DNA of 64,000 bases, from contig UBZT01000004.1 in NCBI GenBank assembly GCA_900470155.1, positions 358,583 through 422,582 of the forward strand, in the 5' to 3' direction. Below the pieces are notes generated by a model that did no database searches, had not been told where the DNA came from, and saw nothing but the letters and a program-made list of their open reading frames with translations. Source of the stretch: Hyphomicrobiales bacterium. GTDB taxonomy: Bacteria; Pseudomonadota; Alphaproteobacteria; Rhizobiales; Rhizobiaceae. This document shows positions 63,153-64,000 of this stretch, in pieces (the first letter of the stretch is position 1; the number at the start of each line of letters is the position of its first letter). A program made the translations under genes and the position numbers.

Positions 63153-64000
63153 ATGAGGAAGTGGGTTTACACCTTCGGCGGAGGAGCGGCCGAGGGGCGT
63201 ATGGCCGATGTCGACCATTTGGGCGGCAAGGGGGCCAATCTCGCCGAGATGGCAAGCCTCGGCCTGCCTGTGCCGCCCGGCCTGACCATTATCTCCGATG
63301 CCTGCGGCTTTTATTACAGCAATGCCAAGACCCTGCCCGATGATCTGAAGGCCGAAGTGCTGGCCGGCATCAAGGGCATCGAGGCGATCAGCGGTCGCGG
63401 CTTCGGCGATACCAGCCATCCGCTGCTGCTCTCCGTGCGCTCGGGCTCGCGCTCCTCCATGCCCGGCATGATGGATACGGTGCTCAATCTCGGGCTGAAC
63501 GACTATACCGTCGAGGCGCTTGGCCATCATTCCGGCGATGCGCGGTTCGCCTGGGACAGCTACCGTCGTTTCATCCAGATGTATGGCGATGTCGTCATGG
63601 GCCTCGATCACGAGGTTTTCGAGGAGATCCTCGAAGACGAGAAGGGCCGCCTCGGCCACGAACTCGATACCGATCTGTCGGCCGTCGAATGGCAGCATGT
63701 CGTCTCGCTCTACAAGGAAACGATCGAGCAGGAGCTGGGCCAGCCCTTTCCGCAGGACCCGCATGTGCAGCTCTGGGGCGCCATCGGCGCGGTCTTTTCC
63801 TCCTGGATGAACCCGCGCGCCGTGACCTATCGCATGCTGCACAATATTCCCCAGGAATGGGGCACGGCCGTCACCGTACAGGCCATGGTCTTCGGCAATC
63901 TCGGCTCGACGTCTGCCACCGGCGTTGCCTTCACCCGCAATCCGTCGACCGGCGCCAAGGAGCTTTACGGCGAGTTCCTCGTCAATGCGCAAGGCGAGGA
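63153..64000 (+). CDS. ppdK: Pyruvate, phosphate dikinase, 3' partial
   Basis: The window ends inside the gene; 282 codons are visible. The start MRKWVYTFGGGAAEG follows GAGAGGG. The N-terminal ATP-grasp region of PPDK is complete here: GGKGANLAEMASLGLPVPPGLTI, SVRSGSRSSMPGMMDTVLNLGLND and, near the edge, FGNLGSTSATGVAFTRNPSTG. Converts pyruvate and phosphoenolpyruvate in either direction with ATP, AMP and phosphate. Confidence 0.95.
   Translation, partial: MRKWVYTFGGGAAEGRMADVDHLGGKGANLAEMASLGLPVPPGLTIISDACGFYYSNAKTLPDDLKAEVLAGIKGIEAISGRGFGDTSHPLLLSVRSGSRSSMPGMMDTVLNLGLNDYTVEALGHHSGDARFAWDSYRRFIQMYGDVVMGLDHEVFEEILEDEKGRLGHELDTDLSAVEWQHVVSLYKETIEQELGQPFPQDPHVQLWGAIGAVFSSWMNPRAVTYRMLHNIPQEWGTAVTVQAMVFGNLGSTSATGVAFTRNPSTGAKELYGEFLVNAQGE

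Overview
This is a 64-kb piece of alphaproteobacterial chromosome, most likely from the Rhizobiaceae (Rhizobium/Agrobacterium/Sinorhizobium group). The evidence is a high-GC, densely packed core gene set; a ccrM (GANTC) methyltransferase; a coxB-coxA-ctaB-ctaG-coxC operon followed by surf1, ispH, thrB and rnhA; a RibB whose RibA-like domain has lost its catalytic residues; the biotin regulator/transporter pair bioR-bioY with BioR boxes; and short palindromic intergenic repeats of the type common in rhizobia. Genus assignment is inference. No rRNA, tRNA, CRISPR array, insertion sequence or prophage was seen.

Layout. 1-11 kb: the end of a RES-domain toxin gene, ribB and aroC, a membrane GGDEF/EAL protein, a histidine phosphatase, fabI, a DnaJ-like protein, a lipoprotein and pdxH. 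11-19 kb: a polysaccharide deacetylase, an MFS exporter, a D,D-carboxypeptidase with a SPOR domain, a ParE-type toxin/antitoxin pair, a HAD phosphatase, tldD and an IalB-family protein. 19-31 kb: the aa3-type cytochrome c oxidase operon with its assembly genes, then ispH, an ABC-F ATPase preceded by a short leader ORF, thrB and rnhA. 31-45 kb: a peroxiredoxin, a DsbD-N-like protein, yqgE, a LysE exporter, a second GGDEF/EAL protein, an M16 peptidase, thrC, a lipid/diacylglycerol kinase, a HAD phosphatase and an SMR pump with its TetR regulator. 45-51 kb is more accessory: an ArsR regulator divergent from a NIPSNAP-ABM pair, bioR-bioY-DUF1284, an MmcQ-like protein, and AraC divergent from an SDR. 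51-64 kb is core again: ccrM, a SnoaL-like protein, a HAD protein, mutY, a DciA-like protein, a DsbA-like protein, smc, an Ivy-like lysozyme inhibitor, an MFS transporter, a Tat-exported VOC protein and the start of ppdK.

How the parts fit together. The cox block encodes the structural subunits (coxB, coxA, coxC), heme O synthesis (ctaB) and copper/heme assembly factors (ctaG, surf1). A perfect FNR/FixK-type box lies 25 nt before coxB, which suggests oxygen control. ispH feeds isoprenoid synthesis, and thrB and thrC are the last two steps of threonine synthesis although they lie about 10 kb apart. bioR and bioY form a biotin-uptake module with three BioR boxes. Two large membrane proteins make or degrade cyclic di-GMP.

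The most promising under-described element is a 24-codon leader ORF with an excellent Shine-Dalgarno sequence, 166 nt upstream of the ABC-F gene. It overlaps a perfect 10-bp hairpin and is followed by mutually exclusive pairings that could expose or hide the ABC-F start. That is the architecture of translation- or transcription-attenuation control of ribosome-protection ATPases. Other leads are the ArsR-NIPSNAP-ABM module with two matching operator-like repeats, and a Cys-rich DUF1284 gene that appears co-transcribed with bioY.
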